A stretch of 5,328 nt of DNA, from NCBI GenBank assembly GCA_035455185.1, contig DATIFQ010000164.1:1-5328 (forward strand), read 5' to 3'. This document shows positions 1 to 5,328 of this stretch, piece by piece. The DNA comes from JAEHDI01 sp035455185 (GTDB taxonomy: Bacteria; Acidobacteriota; Terriglobia; Bryobacterales; Bryobacteraceae). The notes beneath the pieces were generated by a model that was not told where the DNA came from, did not search any database, and saw only the letters and a program-made list of their open reading frames with translations. Positions within the stretch are counted from its first letter, which is position 1. Each line of letters starts with the position of its first letter. The translations under genes and the position numbers were made by a program.

Positions 1-1
1 G

Positions 2-1129
2 TTAGCCGCCGCGCCGGTACACGGGGCGTTGACTCGTGACACGATCGAGCGGGCGGCCGGAGCGGCCGGATTCCGGGTGAAGGCCGTCCAGATGAACGTG
101 CCCAGGGCGGTGCGCCCCAGACTGCCCTTCGTCCCGTTCGACTTCGACGATCCGCTGCTCGAGGGATTGCGGCGGGAGTACCGGCTGAGCGAGGTGGCGG
201 GCGATTCCCGCGACGAGTGGACTCGGCAGTTGAAGCTGAAGGACTGGATCTTCCGGCAGATCCCCGGAGGCAACCCGCGGCATAGCCCGCGCAACGCACT
301 GGAGGTGCTCCGGCTGGCGGCGAAGGGCGAGAAATTTTATTGCACGCAGTATGCAATCACGTACGTGGAGTGCGCCCAGGCGCTCGGATGGCCCGCGCGC
401 AAGATCGGAGTGGACCGCAGGCACGGGCCGAAGGGCCTCGGAAGCAGCCACCATGGCGTGGCGGAGGTCTGGTCGAACCAGTTCCAGAAGTGGGTGGTGA
501 TGGATGCACAAAGCAACCTGCACTTCGAGAAGAAGGGCGTCCCGCTGTCAGCGTGGGAGCTGCGGAGCGAGTGGCTCAAGAACAAAGGCGCCGACGTGGA
601 CCACGTGGTCGGCTGTCCGCCGGACGCGGCGAAGAAGAATCCGGCGATGGTGTGGAAGGTGCCGGACGAAGACGAGATCGCCACGTACTTTTGGCTCTAC
701 ATTGAGGACCACGCGAACACCGGTGGGCAGGCAGGGCGCCAGATCCTTCCGCTGGACGAGGACAATCTTGACGAGATCTGGTACCAGAACGATTACGAAG
801 CAGGCGAGAGCCGGATCCACGTGGGTTACACCAGCGGCCGGTTTCTACCGACCAAGCGGCTGGACGATGCGTACTGGACAGTGGGAATCGTAGAGGCGGA
901 GGTGTCGGGCGCGGAGCCGGGCGTCATTCAGATGCGGCTGAACAGTTACTGTCCGAACCAGACCGGGTATGAAATTTGCCGGGACGGACGGACGTGGGAG
1001 CGGGTGACGGGCGAAGGCGCCGTCGAGTGGAAGCTGAAGGAAGGATGGAACACGTTCCGCGCGCGGACGGTGAGCCGCGGGGAGGTGCGCGGACCGGAGG
1101 CGGCGGTGGTGATGGCGCTGGAGAAGTGA
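2..1129 (+). CDS. Transglutaminase-like domain protein, 5'-partial
   Basis: Predicted papain-fold cysteine hydrolase of the transglutaminase-like superfamily; substrate unknown. Counting from the in-window TTG at 29, the triad candidates are Cys105 in KFYCTQYAITYVECAQALGW, His142 in HHGVAEVW and Asp159 in WVVMDAQ, in the Cys-His-Asp order and spacing of the family. Residues about 285-365 are beta-rich and end in NTFRARTVSRG, which looks like an Ig/FN3-type C-terminal domain. The reading frame stays open to the left edge and the TTG lacks a convincing ribosome site. The residues before it (LAAAPVHGA) resemble the tail of a signal peptide, so I infer that the true start lies outside the window and the protein is exported. 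If TTG 29 is used, it is 366 aa. The next gene begins 3 nt after the stop, suggesting one transcript. The fold call is fairly secure; whether it acts as a protease, amidase or cross-linker is unknown. Confidence 0.75.
   Translation, partial: LAAAPVHGALTRDTIERAAGAAGFRVKAVQMNVPRAVRPRLPFVPFDFDDPLLEGLRREYRLSEVAGDSRDEWTRQLKLKDWIFRQIPGGNPRHSPRNALEVLRLAAKGEKFYCTQYAITYVECAQALGWPARKIGVDRRHGPKGLGSSHHGVAEVWSNQFQKWVVMDAQSNLHFEKKGVPLSAWELRSEWLKNKGADVDHVVGCPPDAAKKNPAMVWKVPDEDEIATYFWLYIEDHANTGGQAGRQILPLDEDNLDEIWYQNDYEAGESRIHVGYTSGRFLPTKRLDDAYWTVGIVEAEVSGAEPGVIQMRLNSYCPNQTGYEICRDGRTWERVTGEGAVEWKLKEGWNTFRARTVSRGEVRGPEAAVVMALEK
53..70 (+). repeat. Perfect 9-bp tandem duplication inside a CDS
   Basis: GCGGCCGGA occurs twice in a row and encodes Ala-Ala-Gly twice (RAAGAAGF) near the N-terminus of the transglutaminase-like protein. 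It keeps the frame. It is probably a local slippage event in GC-rich DNA with no specific function. Confidence 0.6.
1120..1123 (+). promoter_or_regulatory. Ribosome binding site for the DUF3592-like gene
   Basis: GGAG lies within the last codons of the upstream gene, 9 nt before the GTG at 1133. It supports that GTG as the start, although in-frame GTG codons also occur at 1148 and 1163. Its position inside the preceding gene implies translation from a shared mRNA. Confidence 0.5.
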
Positions 1130-1132
1130 GCG

Positions 1133-1864
1133 GTGTCCGGATCACACGTGTTTCTTCAATACGTGCGAAGGAGCTTCGTCCTCCGGTGGGCGCTGTTGTT
1201 CGCTGCATTCGGCATCCCCCTAGCTGTGCTCGCCGTATCCGAAGGGATTCGCACGCATCGCCGGGTGCAGGACTTCTATCCGACGCGGGCTGAAATCCAG
1301 GCGAAATACAGGATAGGAGGGCGAGGCGGACCGTCTCATTTCCTGCTCATTCGATACCTGGACCGGGCCGGCGGGCAACACGAGCGCCGTGTGGGGGCGT
1401 CACGTGGCGAGTACGCGGAAGCGCGAAGGGGAGACGAAATTGCGGCATACGTTTCAGGAATCGACCCGAGTGACGCGTGGTTGGTCAGCGCCGGCCAGCC
1501 GAACTACAAGCGAACTGAAGCGCTGGCCGGCGTTGCGGGTGGCATGTTCGTTCCATTAGTTGCGATGCTCGAGTGGCTTCGGCGGCGAGCAGCGGTCCTA
1601 CGCGACGGGCATCCGGTGACAGGCCGCGTCGAAAAGTCCGGCAGGGACTACCGCATCCGCTTCTCAACGAAGTTCCACTATCGGGTGACCTGGAGCTGCA
1701 CAGGGCCTGACGGCCGGCTACGAAGGGGCAAGTCATTGCACGTGCCCAAACCGTTCGCCAGCAAGTGGAGACCTGGGGATGAGATCGAGGTTTACTTCGA
1801 CCCTCGTCATCCGTGGCTCGCAGAGGTGGATGTGTACGGCATGCGCAACGGTGATCGCAAGTGA
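1133..1864 (+). CDS. Two-helix membrane protein with duplicated DUF3592-like domains
   Basis: A 243-aa membrane protein of unknown function. Two hydrophobic segments are visible, at about residues 15-37 (FVLRWALLFAAFGIPLAVLA) and 129-149. Between them is a beta-rich domain (about 45-120), and a second follows (about 155-235). Both end in the same pattern: RRGDEIAAYV, then DAWL (residues 98-117), and RPGDEIEVYF, then HPWL (213-229). This resembles DUF3592, whose members typically end in a 'G..v.v.ydP..P' strand; assignment is by pattern only. With the amino-terminus inside, domain 1 would be outside and domain 2 in the cytoplasm. The GTG start lies 3 nt after the preceding stop and has GGAG 9 nt upstream. 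Base composition looks a little lower in GC than the neighbours (about 55-65% in sample lines) and it uses codons such as CTA, ATA and TTA, so it may be poorly expressed or acquired. Confidence 0.75.
   Translation: MSGSHVFLQYVRRSFVLRWALLFAAFGIPLAVLAVSEGIRTHRRVQDFYPTRAEIQAKYRIGGRGGPSHFLLIRYLDRAGGQHERRVGASRGEYAEARRGDEIAAYVSGIDPSDAWLVSAGQPNYKRTEALAGVAGGMFVPLVAMLEWLRRRAAVLRDGHPVTGRVEKSGRDYRIRFSTKFHYRVTWSCTGPDGRLRRGKSLHVPKPFASKWRPGDEIEVYFDPRHPWLAEVDVYGMRNGDRK
1486..1535. repeat. 14-bp inverted repeat with tandem-repeat loop
   Basis: The left arm is CAGCGCCGGCCAGC (1486-1499) and the right arm is GCTGGCCGGCGTTG (1522-1535). Eleven base pairs are perfect (1489-1499 with 1522-1532) and three more pair if one G-U wobble is allowed in RNA. 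The 22-nt loop holds a near-tandem repeat, CGAACTACAAG then CGAACTGAAG (1500-1520). It falls in the linker between the first beta domain and the second membrane helix of the DUF3592-like protein, about residues 118-135. No T-run follows, so it is not a standard intrinsic terminator. It may be an RNA structure or the scar of a small palindromic element. Confidence 0.6.
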
Positions 1865-1886
1865 AGGTAGACGTCCCGGTGCTTGG

Positions 1887-3197
1887 TCAGACCTTTTCGG
1901 GAACAACGAAAGGCGCGCGGTAGTTGCGCTTGAACATGCGGTTGGCTTCGTCGTCGCCGACGCAGGTCATGGTAGCGGCGTCGAAGTTCAACTGGCGACC
2001 GAGCCGGTACGAGATGTTTCCGAGGTGCATCAGCGCGCATGAGATGGCGCCTTCCTCGATCGGCGCATTGCGGTCAGAGAGCTTCCGGCTGCGGAGGGCC
2101 TGGATGAAGTTCTCCCAGTTGTTTCCGTCTTCCTCCCTCGATGGACCGGGTTGCTGCTCCTTGCCGAGCATGCTGTAGTACTTTTCGTACCATTCGATGC
2201 CGATGTAGCCCTTCGACCCGTAGAAGAGGTTGCCGACGGTGTTCGGGTCCTTGCGGATGTCCCTGCTCTCGCAGATGCGGCTCTCGCGGTTGCTGATCCA
2301 GTGGCGGACTTCGAAGACGAGGAGCTTTTTCTTGCCGCCGGAGTTGAATTCGAAATTGACGACGAGAGTGTTGGGCGTCTCCTGGTCGTCGTCGAACATG
2401 AAATGCCCGCCCATGGCGGAAATCCGCGTCGGATAGGTGACGCCCAGACCCCACCGGGCGACATCGAGCTCGTGGATGCCCTGGTTGCCGAAGTCGCCGT
2501 TGCCGTAGTCCCAGAACCAGTGCCAGGTGTAGTGGAAGCGATTCGGAGTGAACTCGCGCTTGGGCGCGGGGCCGAGCCAGAGGTCGTAGTCGACGCCGGC
2601 GGGAACGGGCTGCACGGGCTTGCGGCCGATGGTGTCGCGCCATTTGAAGACGACGCCGCGGGCCATGTAGACGTCGCCGATGAGGCCTGTGCGGATGTGC
2701 TCCATCGCTTCGCGGATGGCGACGCCGGAGCGGCTGTTGGTTCCGTGCTGGACGATACGGTTGTACTTGCGGGCAGCCTCGACGATCTGGCGAGACTCGA
2801 ACATGTTATGCGAGCACGGCTTCTCACAATAGACGTCCTTGCCGGCCTGGCAGGCCCAGATGGTCTGAAGCGTGTGCCAGTGGTTGGGGGTGGCGATGGA
2901 GACGGCGTCGATGGATTTGTCTTCGAGGAGCTTGCGGTAATCGGTGAAGACCGCGGGGCGCTTCTTGCCGAGCTTGTCGAGGTCCTGGAGCCGCTGATTG
3001 AGGACGGACTGGTCGACGTCGCAGAGGGCGGCGATTTCGACATTCGCCATCTTGGCGTAGTTCTGGATGTGCGCTCTGCCCTGCCCGCGGACGCCGACAC
3101 AAGCGAGGCGGACCGTGTCGTTCCGGCTGGCCAACCCTCTTGTGGCCAGTGTTCCCGCCGCGGCCGCGGAGCTCATGACGAAGTGGCGCCGGTTCAT
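1887..3197 (-). CDS. Gfo/Idh/MocA-family oxidoreductase, Tat-exported
   Basis: Predicted NAD(P)-dependent sugar or polyol dehydrogenase of the Gfo/Idh/MocA family, 436 aa, a usual length for the exported forms. The N-terminus MNRRHFVMSSAAAAGTLATR is a twin-arginine signal, implying folding with cofactor before export. The Rossmann nucleotide loop is GVRGQG (residues 35-40), with CDVDQ at the end of the second strand (59-63). The family signature CEKPCSHN holds the expected catalytic lysine Lys126. The second-domain motif FGNQGIHELDVARW (236-249) contains His242, the usual acid/base candidate. The C-terminal part fits the bacterial Gfo/Idh/MocA C-terminal domain. ATG at 3197 is chosen because GGAGGTGAT sits 4 nt upstream; a GTG at 3206 overlaps that ribosome site and is unlikely. 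The gene is divergent from the enolase-superfamily gene and convergent with the DUF3592-like gene. Substrate is not predictable. Confidence 0.93.
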   Translation of the reverse strand: MNRRHFVMSSAAAAGTLATRGLASRNDTVRLACVGVRGQGRAHIQNYAKMANVEIAALCDVDQSVLNQRLQDLDKLGKKRPAVFTDYRKLLEDKSIDAVSIATPNHWHTLQTIWACQAGKDVYCEKPCSHNMFESRQIVEAARKYNRIVQHGTNSRSGVAIREAMEHIRTGLIGDVYMARGVVFKWRDTIGRKPVQPVPAGVDYDLWLGPAPKREFTPNRFHYTWHWFWDYGNGDFGNQGIHELDVARWGLGVTYPTRISAMGGHFMFDDDQETPNTLVVNFEFNSGGKKKLLVFEVRHWISNRESRICESRDIRKDPNTVGNLFYGSKGYIGIEWYEKYYSMLGKEQQPGPSREEDGNNWENFIQALRSRKLSDRNAPIEEGAISCALMHLGNISYRLGRQLNFDAATMTCVGDDEANRMFKRNYRAPFVVPEKV

Positions 3198-3247
3198 CAA
3201 AATCACCTCCCGAAGGAACTATGATACCTTCTCTCACCGGAGGCGCA
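3198..3247. promoter_or_regulatory. Compact divergent promoter region with symmetric -10
   Basis: These 50 bp separate the two divergent starts. At 3220-3226 the top strand reads TATGATA: TATGAT is a 5/6 match to TATAAT on the + strand and TATCAT is a 5/6 match on the - strand. Transcription starting about 7 nt beyond each would give leaders of about 16 nt on both sides, each holding the gene's ribosome site (GGAGG at 3239-3243 on +; GGAGGTGAT on -). No good -35 box is seen on either strand. A dyad GAAGG-N10-CCTTC (3212-3231) is centred on the -10 and could be an operator, but 5-bp arms could arise by chance. Promoter identity is inferred. Confidence 0.45.
3202..3210 (-). promoter_or_regulatory. 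Near-ideal Shine-Dalgarno of the oxidoreductase
   Basis: On the minus strand this reads GGAGGTGAT, complementary over nine bases to the common 16S rRNA tail AUCACCUCC, and stands 4 nt before the ATG. It decides the start at 3197 over the GTG at 3206, whose bases lie within this site. It suggests strong translation initiation. Confidence 0.8.
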
Positions 3248-4456
3248 GTGAATCGAAGACAGTTTTTGGCTTCCCTACTTCCGCTTGCCGCGCAGACGAG
3301 GCTCACGGCGCAGGCGGTACAGATTTCGGTGAGGTTCAAGATCTCGGACGTTCGTGTGGTTTCGCTGCGGACGGTGAAAGAAGCGGGATCGATCGAGCCG
3401 GCCTGGAACCCGGGGGGCACGATGAGCTTCCGCGTCGGCGGCGGTTCGTTCACCGAGATCGTCACGGACCAGGGGCTAGCGGGCATCGGGCCGGGGATCG
3501 ATCCGGGGCTGCTGCCGGCGGTCAAGGCGCAGCTTGTGGGAAAGGATCCGTTTGACATCGAGGTCCACTCGGCGCGATTGCGCTACTACGCGGGAGGATC
3601 GCCGTACCGAGGCAGCGGCGCCGTGGACATCGCACTCTGGGACCTGATCGGGCGGGCCACCGAGCAGCCGCTCTACAAGCTCTGGGGCGGCGGCAAGGAC
3701 AAAGTGCCGGCCTATGCGAGCCTGATCCGGCTTTCGACGCCGGAAGAGCGGGCGCGGCTGGCGGCGCAGTTGATGAGTGAAGGGTGGAAAGCGATCAAGC
3801 TGCGGCTGCATCACGAAACGATGAAGGAGGACCTTCGCACGGTGGAGGCGGTGCGCGCCGCGGTCGGTGACCGGATGGCGATTCTGACCGACGCCAACCA
3901 GGCGCAATCTTCGGGGAACTGGCAGCCGGGCGTGCTGTGGGATTTCCGTCGCGCCGTCGAGAGCGCACGTGAGTTGCAGCGGATGGGCTGCTACTGGCTC
4001 GAGGAGCCGTTGCCGCGATATGCCTTCGATCAACTCGCGGAATTGAACCGGCTGGTCGAGATCCCACTGGCCGGAGGGGAGAACAACCGGGGCGTACACG
4101 AGTTTCTCACGATGCTGCGCGAGGGCGTCTATGACATTCTCCAACCGGAGAGTCTCGTCACCGAGGGCGTCACCGGTCTGCGGAAGATCGGCGTACTGGC
4201 GGAGGCGTACGGAAAACGCGTCGTGCCGCATCATGGCGGGGGCAACCTCGGCACGATCGCGCATCTGCACCTGGTCGCTTCGTGGGCGCACGCGCCGTAT
4301 CTCGAACTACTACACGACCCGCCTGTCGGGGATTACCGGCACGGTCTATCGATCCTGCGCGATCCACCGCTCGTCGACAAAGAGGGCTTCGTACACCTGC
4401 CGAAAGGCCCGGGGCTTGGCGTCGAGATCAATCCGGACCTGATTGCGAAAGGATAG
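3248..4456 (+). CDS. Enolase-superfamily (mandelate racemase/MLE-type) enzyme, Tat-exported
   Basis: Predicted Mg-dependent enzyme that abstracts a proton next to a carboxylate; members are acid-sugar dehydratases, racemases or cycloisomerases. From GTG 3248 it is 402 aa, starting MNRRQFLASLLPLAA, a twin-arginine signal. The N-terminal capping domain spans about 30-150, including the helix SGAVDIALWDLIGR. The barrel motifs are IKLRLH (Lys184-x-Arg186), metal ligands Asp215 in LTDANQ, Glu252/253 in WLEEPLP and Glu278 in AGGENN, and His328 in VVPHHGGGNLG. The residue usually Asp in the QPD motif is Glu301 (LQPES), so the His-Asp dyad may be altered. GTG 3248 is preferred because GGAGG lies 4 nt upstream and a clean Tat signal results. 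An ATG at 3221 (411 aa) is possible but falls inside the proposed -10. The next gene starts 5 nt after the stop. Family is secure; reaction unknown. Confidence 0.9.
   Translation: MNRRQFLASLLPLAAQTRLTAQAVQISVRFKISDVRVVSLRTVKEAGSIEPAWNPGGTMSFRVGGGSFTEIVTDQGLAGIGPGIDPGLLPAVKAQLVGKDPFDIEVHSARLRYYAGGSPYRGSGAVDIALWDLIGRATEQPLYKLWGGGKDKVPAYASLIRLSTPEERARLAAQLMSEGWKAIKLRLHHETMKEDLRTVEAVRAAVGDRMAILTDANQAQSSGNWQPGVLWDFRRAVESARELQRMGCYWLEEPLPRYAFDQLAELNRLVEIPLAGGENNRGVHEFLTMLREGVYDILQPESLVTEGVTGLRKIGVLAEAYGKRVVPHHGGGNLGTIAHLHLVASWAHAPYLELLHDPPVGDYRHGLSILRDPPLVDKEGFVHLPKGPGLGVEINPDLIAKG
4448..4453 (+). promoter_or_regulatory. Ribosome binding site for the glycosidase-like gene
   Basis: AAAGGA ends 8 nt before the ATG at 4462 and overlaps the final codons of the enolase-superfamily gene. 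It supports this start and coupled expression of the two genes. Confidence 0.6.
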
Positions 4457-4461
4457 CCTGC

Positions 4462-5328
4462 ATGAATCTGATTGTTGTCCTTGCGCTGCTGCTGCAGGCG
4501 GCGCACAGCCTGAAGGCTGTGCCACTCGACGCCTCAGATGCGGCGGATACGTTTCGCTTCGAGGCTTCGCCGGAGAAGGTTCAGAGCGGGAGCTGGCGGG
4601 TTGCTGGGCTGCCAAGGAAGTACTTCGACGAACTGCTCCCGGCCCTGTTCGAACGCACGCTGGCGATCGAGCGATTCGAGCCGGCGCAAGGCGCGCTGGA
4701 GTGGATCTTCACCGGGCCGTCTGGCGGGTTCACGATCCGCGTCGAGGACGGCGCGCTCCGTGTCACGCAGCGCTACTACGATTCGTTCGGACTGAGGGAC
4801 GAATCCCGGAGGACCCGCCATCCGGAGCGAATCACGGAAGAAAGCACAGTCCCCTGGCAGGGCCGGCTGCAAGGGATTACCGTGCGACTGGACCACAGGC
4901 TCGGGCTCTCGGTGCTGTTAAACGGACGGGAGACGGTTCGCCAGAACTGCGTACTGGACGTCAGCCGGCATCAGCTTGGATGGAGCGGCAGCACAGGCGT
5001 ATCGGCCGGATCGTTGCTAGAGCCGGAGGCAGCGAGCGCGATCGTGCGTGTCGATGCGAAGGCGCGAATGCAGACGATGATCGGTTTCGGCGGGATCGCG
5101 ATTCCGACGGCCTACGCGCAACTCAGTCCCGCGGGGAAACGCCGCTGGTGGGAGCTACTCGCGGAGTACAATCTGCTGCTCCACCGCGAGTATCCGATCG
5201 GCGCGAAGCTGAACGAGCGGATGGACAACTGGGACCGGATCGAGGACGCGACACCGCACTACTACGGCGACAACTTTCCAAACGGGGAGATCAGCAACTT
5301 CGAATACATTCGCAACGTCCGGCGGATC
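4462..5328 (+). CDS. Secreted glycosidase-like protein, GH30-like start, 3'-partial
   Basis: The frame is open from ATG 4462 to the window end, giving the first 289 residues with no stop. MNLIVVLALLLQAAHSLKA is a Sec-type signal peptide with cleavage probably near residue 19. Residues about 25-195 are beta-rich with no motif I recognise; RLQGITVRLDHRLGLSVLLN (135-154) resembles a lectin-like or beta-sandwich strand pair. From residue 203 the run MQTMIGFGGIAIPTAYAQLS, then KRRWWELLAEYNLLLHREYPIG, resembles the opening of a clan-A glycosidase barrel such as GH30 (Q..GFGG.., helix, then a strand with Arg242). The expected catalytic glutamates would lie beyond the window, so activity is unproven. 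It starts 5 nt after the enolase-superfamily gene, behind AAAGGA, suggesting one operon. It could also be a degenerate or non-GH30 barrel protein. Confidence 0.8.
   Translation, partial: MNLIVVLALLLQAAHSLKAVPLDASDAADTFRFEASPEKVQSGSWRVAGLPRKYFDELLPALFERTLAIERFEPAQGALEWIFTGPSGGFTIRVEDGALRVTQRYYDSFGLRDESRRTRHPERITEESTVPWQGRLQGITVRLDHRLGLSVLLNGRETVRQNCVLDVSRHQLGWSGSTGVSAGSLLEPEAASAIVRVDAKARMQTMIGFGGIAIPTAYAQLSPAGKRRWWELLAEYNLLLHREYPIGAKLNERMDNWDRIEDATPHYYGDNFPNGEISNFEYIRNVRRI
4503..4522. repeat. Perfect REP-like palindrome in signal-peptide codons
   Basis: GCACAGCCT-GA-AGGCTGTGC is a perfect inverted repeat with 9-bp arms. As RNA it would fold as GCACAGCC, loop UGAA, GGCUGUGC: an 8-bp GC-rich stem about 40 nt after the start codon of the glycosidase-like gene. 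It encodes Ala-His-Ser-Leu-Lys-Ala-Val around the signal peptidase region. It resembles short palindromes that I recall as dispersed in acidobacterial genomes; that link is recollection, not tested. It lacks a T-run, so it is not an intrinsic terminator. Confidence 0.65.

Noticed and set aside
1892..1913. CCTTTTCG...CGAAAGG imperfect hairpin near the convergent stops
   Set aside because: It has a bulge, lies in the final codons of the oxidoreductase and has no following T-run on either strand, so I do not call it a terminator.
2030..3100. Second long minus-strand frame (356 codons), Ser/Thr/Ala/Arg-rich
   Set aside because: Low-complexity composition typical of an out-of-frame reading of the oxidoreductase, which has clear family motifs in its own frame.
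3198..3206. GTG at 3206 as start of the oxidoreductase
   Set aside because: Its bases form part of the GGAGGTGAT ribosome site, and ATG 3197 has ideal spacing and begins the twin-arginine signal directly.
2151..3224. Long + strand open frame (357 codons) opposite the oxidoreductase
   Set aside because: It mirrors the codon positions of the real minus-strand gene, is rich in Val, Ala, Asp and Glu with no motif, and would overlap the gene completely. Long antisense frames are expected in GC-rich DNA.
3221..3247. ATG at 3221 as start of the enolase-superfamily gene
   Set aside because: Not excluded (AAGGA precedes it), but it overlaps the best -10 candidate and adds nine residues before a standard Tat signal; GTG 3248 with GGAGG fits better.
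3495..3504. GGATCGATCC palindrome with flanking CCGGGG repeats
   Set aside because: Short, within well-conserved barrel-type coding sequence, and common in GC-rich DNA.
3476..4291. Minus-strand frame (271 codons) opposite the enolase-superfamily gene
   Set aside because: Arg/His/Pro-rich shadow with no recognisable motif; the opposite strand has clear catalytic motifs.

Overview
The window is gene-dense DNA of high GC content (hand counts of sample lines give about 60-70%). It holds five protein genes and no RNA genes, CRISPR array or insertion sequence that I can see. The gene set suggests a heterotrophic soil-type bacterium of the Acidobacteriota (Solibacter/Bryobacter-like) or, less likely, the Planctomycetota. 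It includes a twin-arginine-exported Gfo/Idh/MocA oxidoreductase, an exported enolase-superfamily enzyme, a secreted glycosidase-like protein and a DUF3592-type membrane protein. The taxonomic guess is inference from protein style only.

Left block (+ strand, 2-1864): a transglutaminase-like cysteine-hydrolase protein, cut by the left edge, is followed after 3 nt by a two-helix membrane protein. That membrane protein appears to contain two copies of a DUF3592-like beta domain and carries a long GC-rich inverted repeat in its linker. Tight spacing and a good ribosome site suggest co-transcription.

Middle (- strand, 1887-3197): a Gfo/Idh/MocA-family oxidoreductase with a twin-arginine signal and a nearly perfect Shine-Dalgarno sequence. 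It converges on the left block with only 22 bp between stop codons.

Right block (+ strand, 3248-5328): an enolase-superfamily (mandelate racemase/muconate lactonizing type) enzyme with a twin-arginine signal is followed after 5 nt by a secreted protein cut by the right edge. This last protein has an N-terminal beta-rich region and then what looks like the beginning of a GH30-like TIM barrel. A strong REP-like palindrome sits at the end of its signal peptide.

The oxidoreductase and the enolase-superfamily gene are divergent, with only 50 bp between their starts. This gap contains a symmetric TATGATA element that can be read as a -10 box on both strands. The right-hand genes look like a small exported carbohydrate-processing module: a glycosidase-like protein to release sugars, and an oxidoreductase and an acid-sugar dehydratase/epimerase-like enzyme to modify them. 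The substrate cannot be read from the sequence. Nothing here proves a new defence or mobile system. The best leads are the shared symmetric promoter, the two strong inverted repeats, the altered dyad residue in the enolase-superfamily enzyme and the unassigned glycosidase-like protein.
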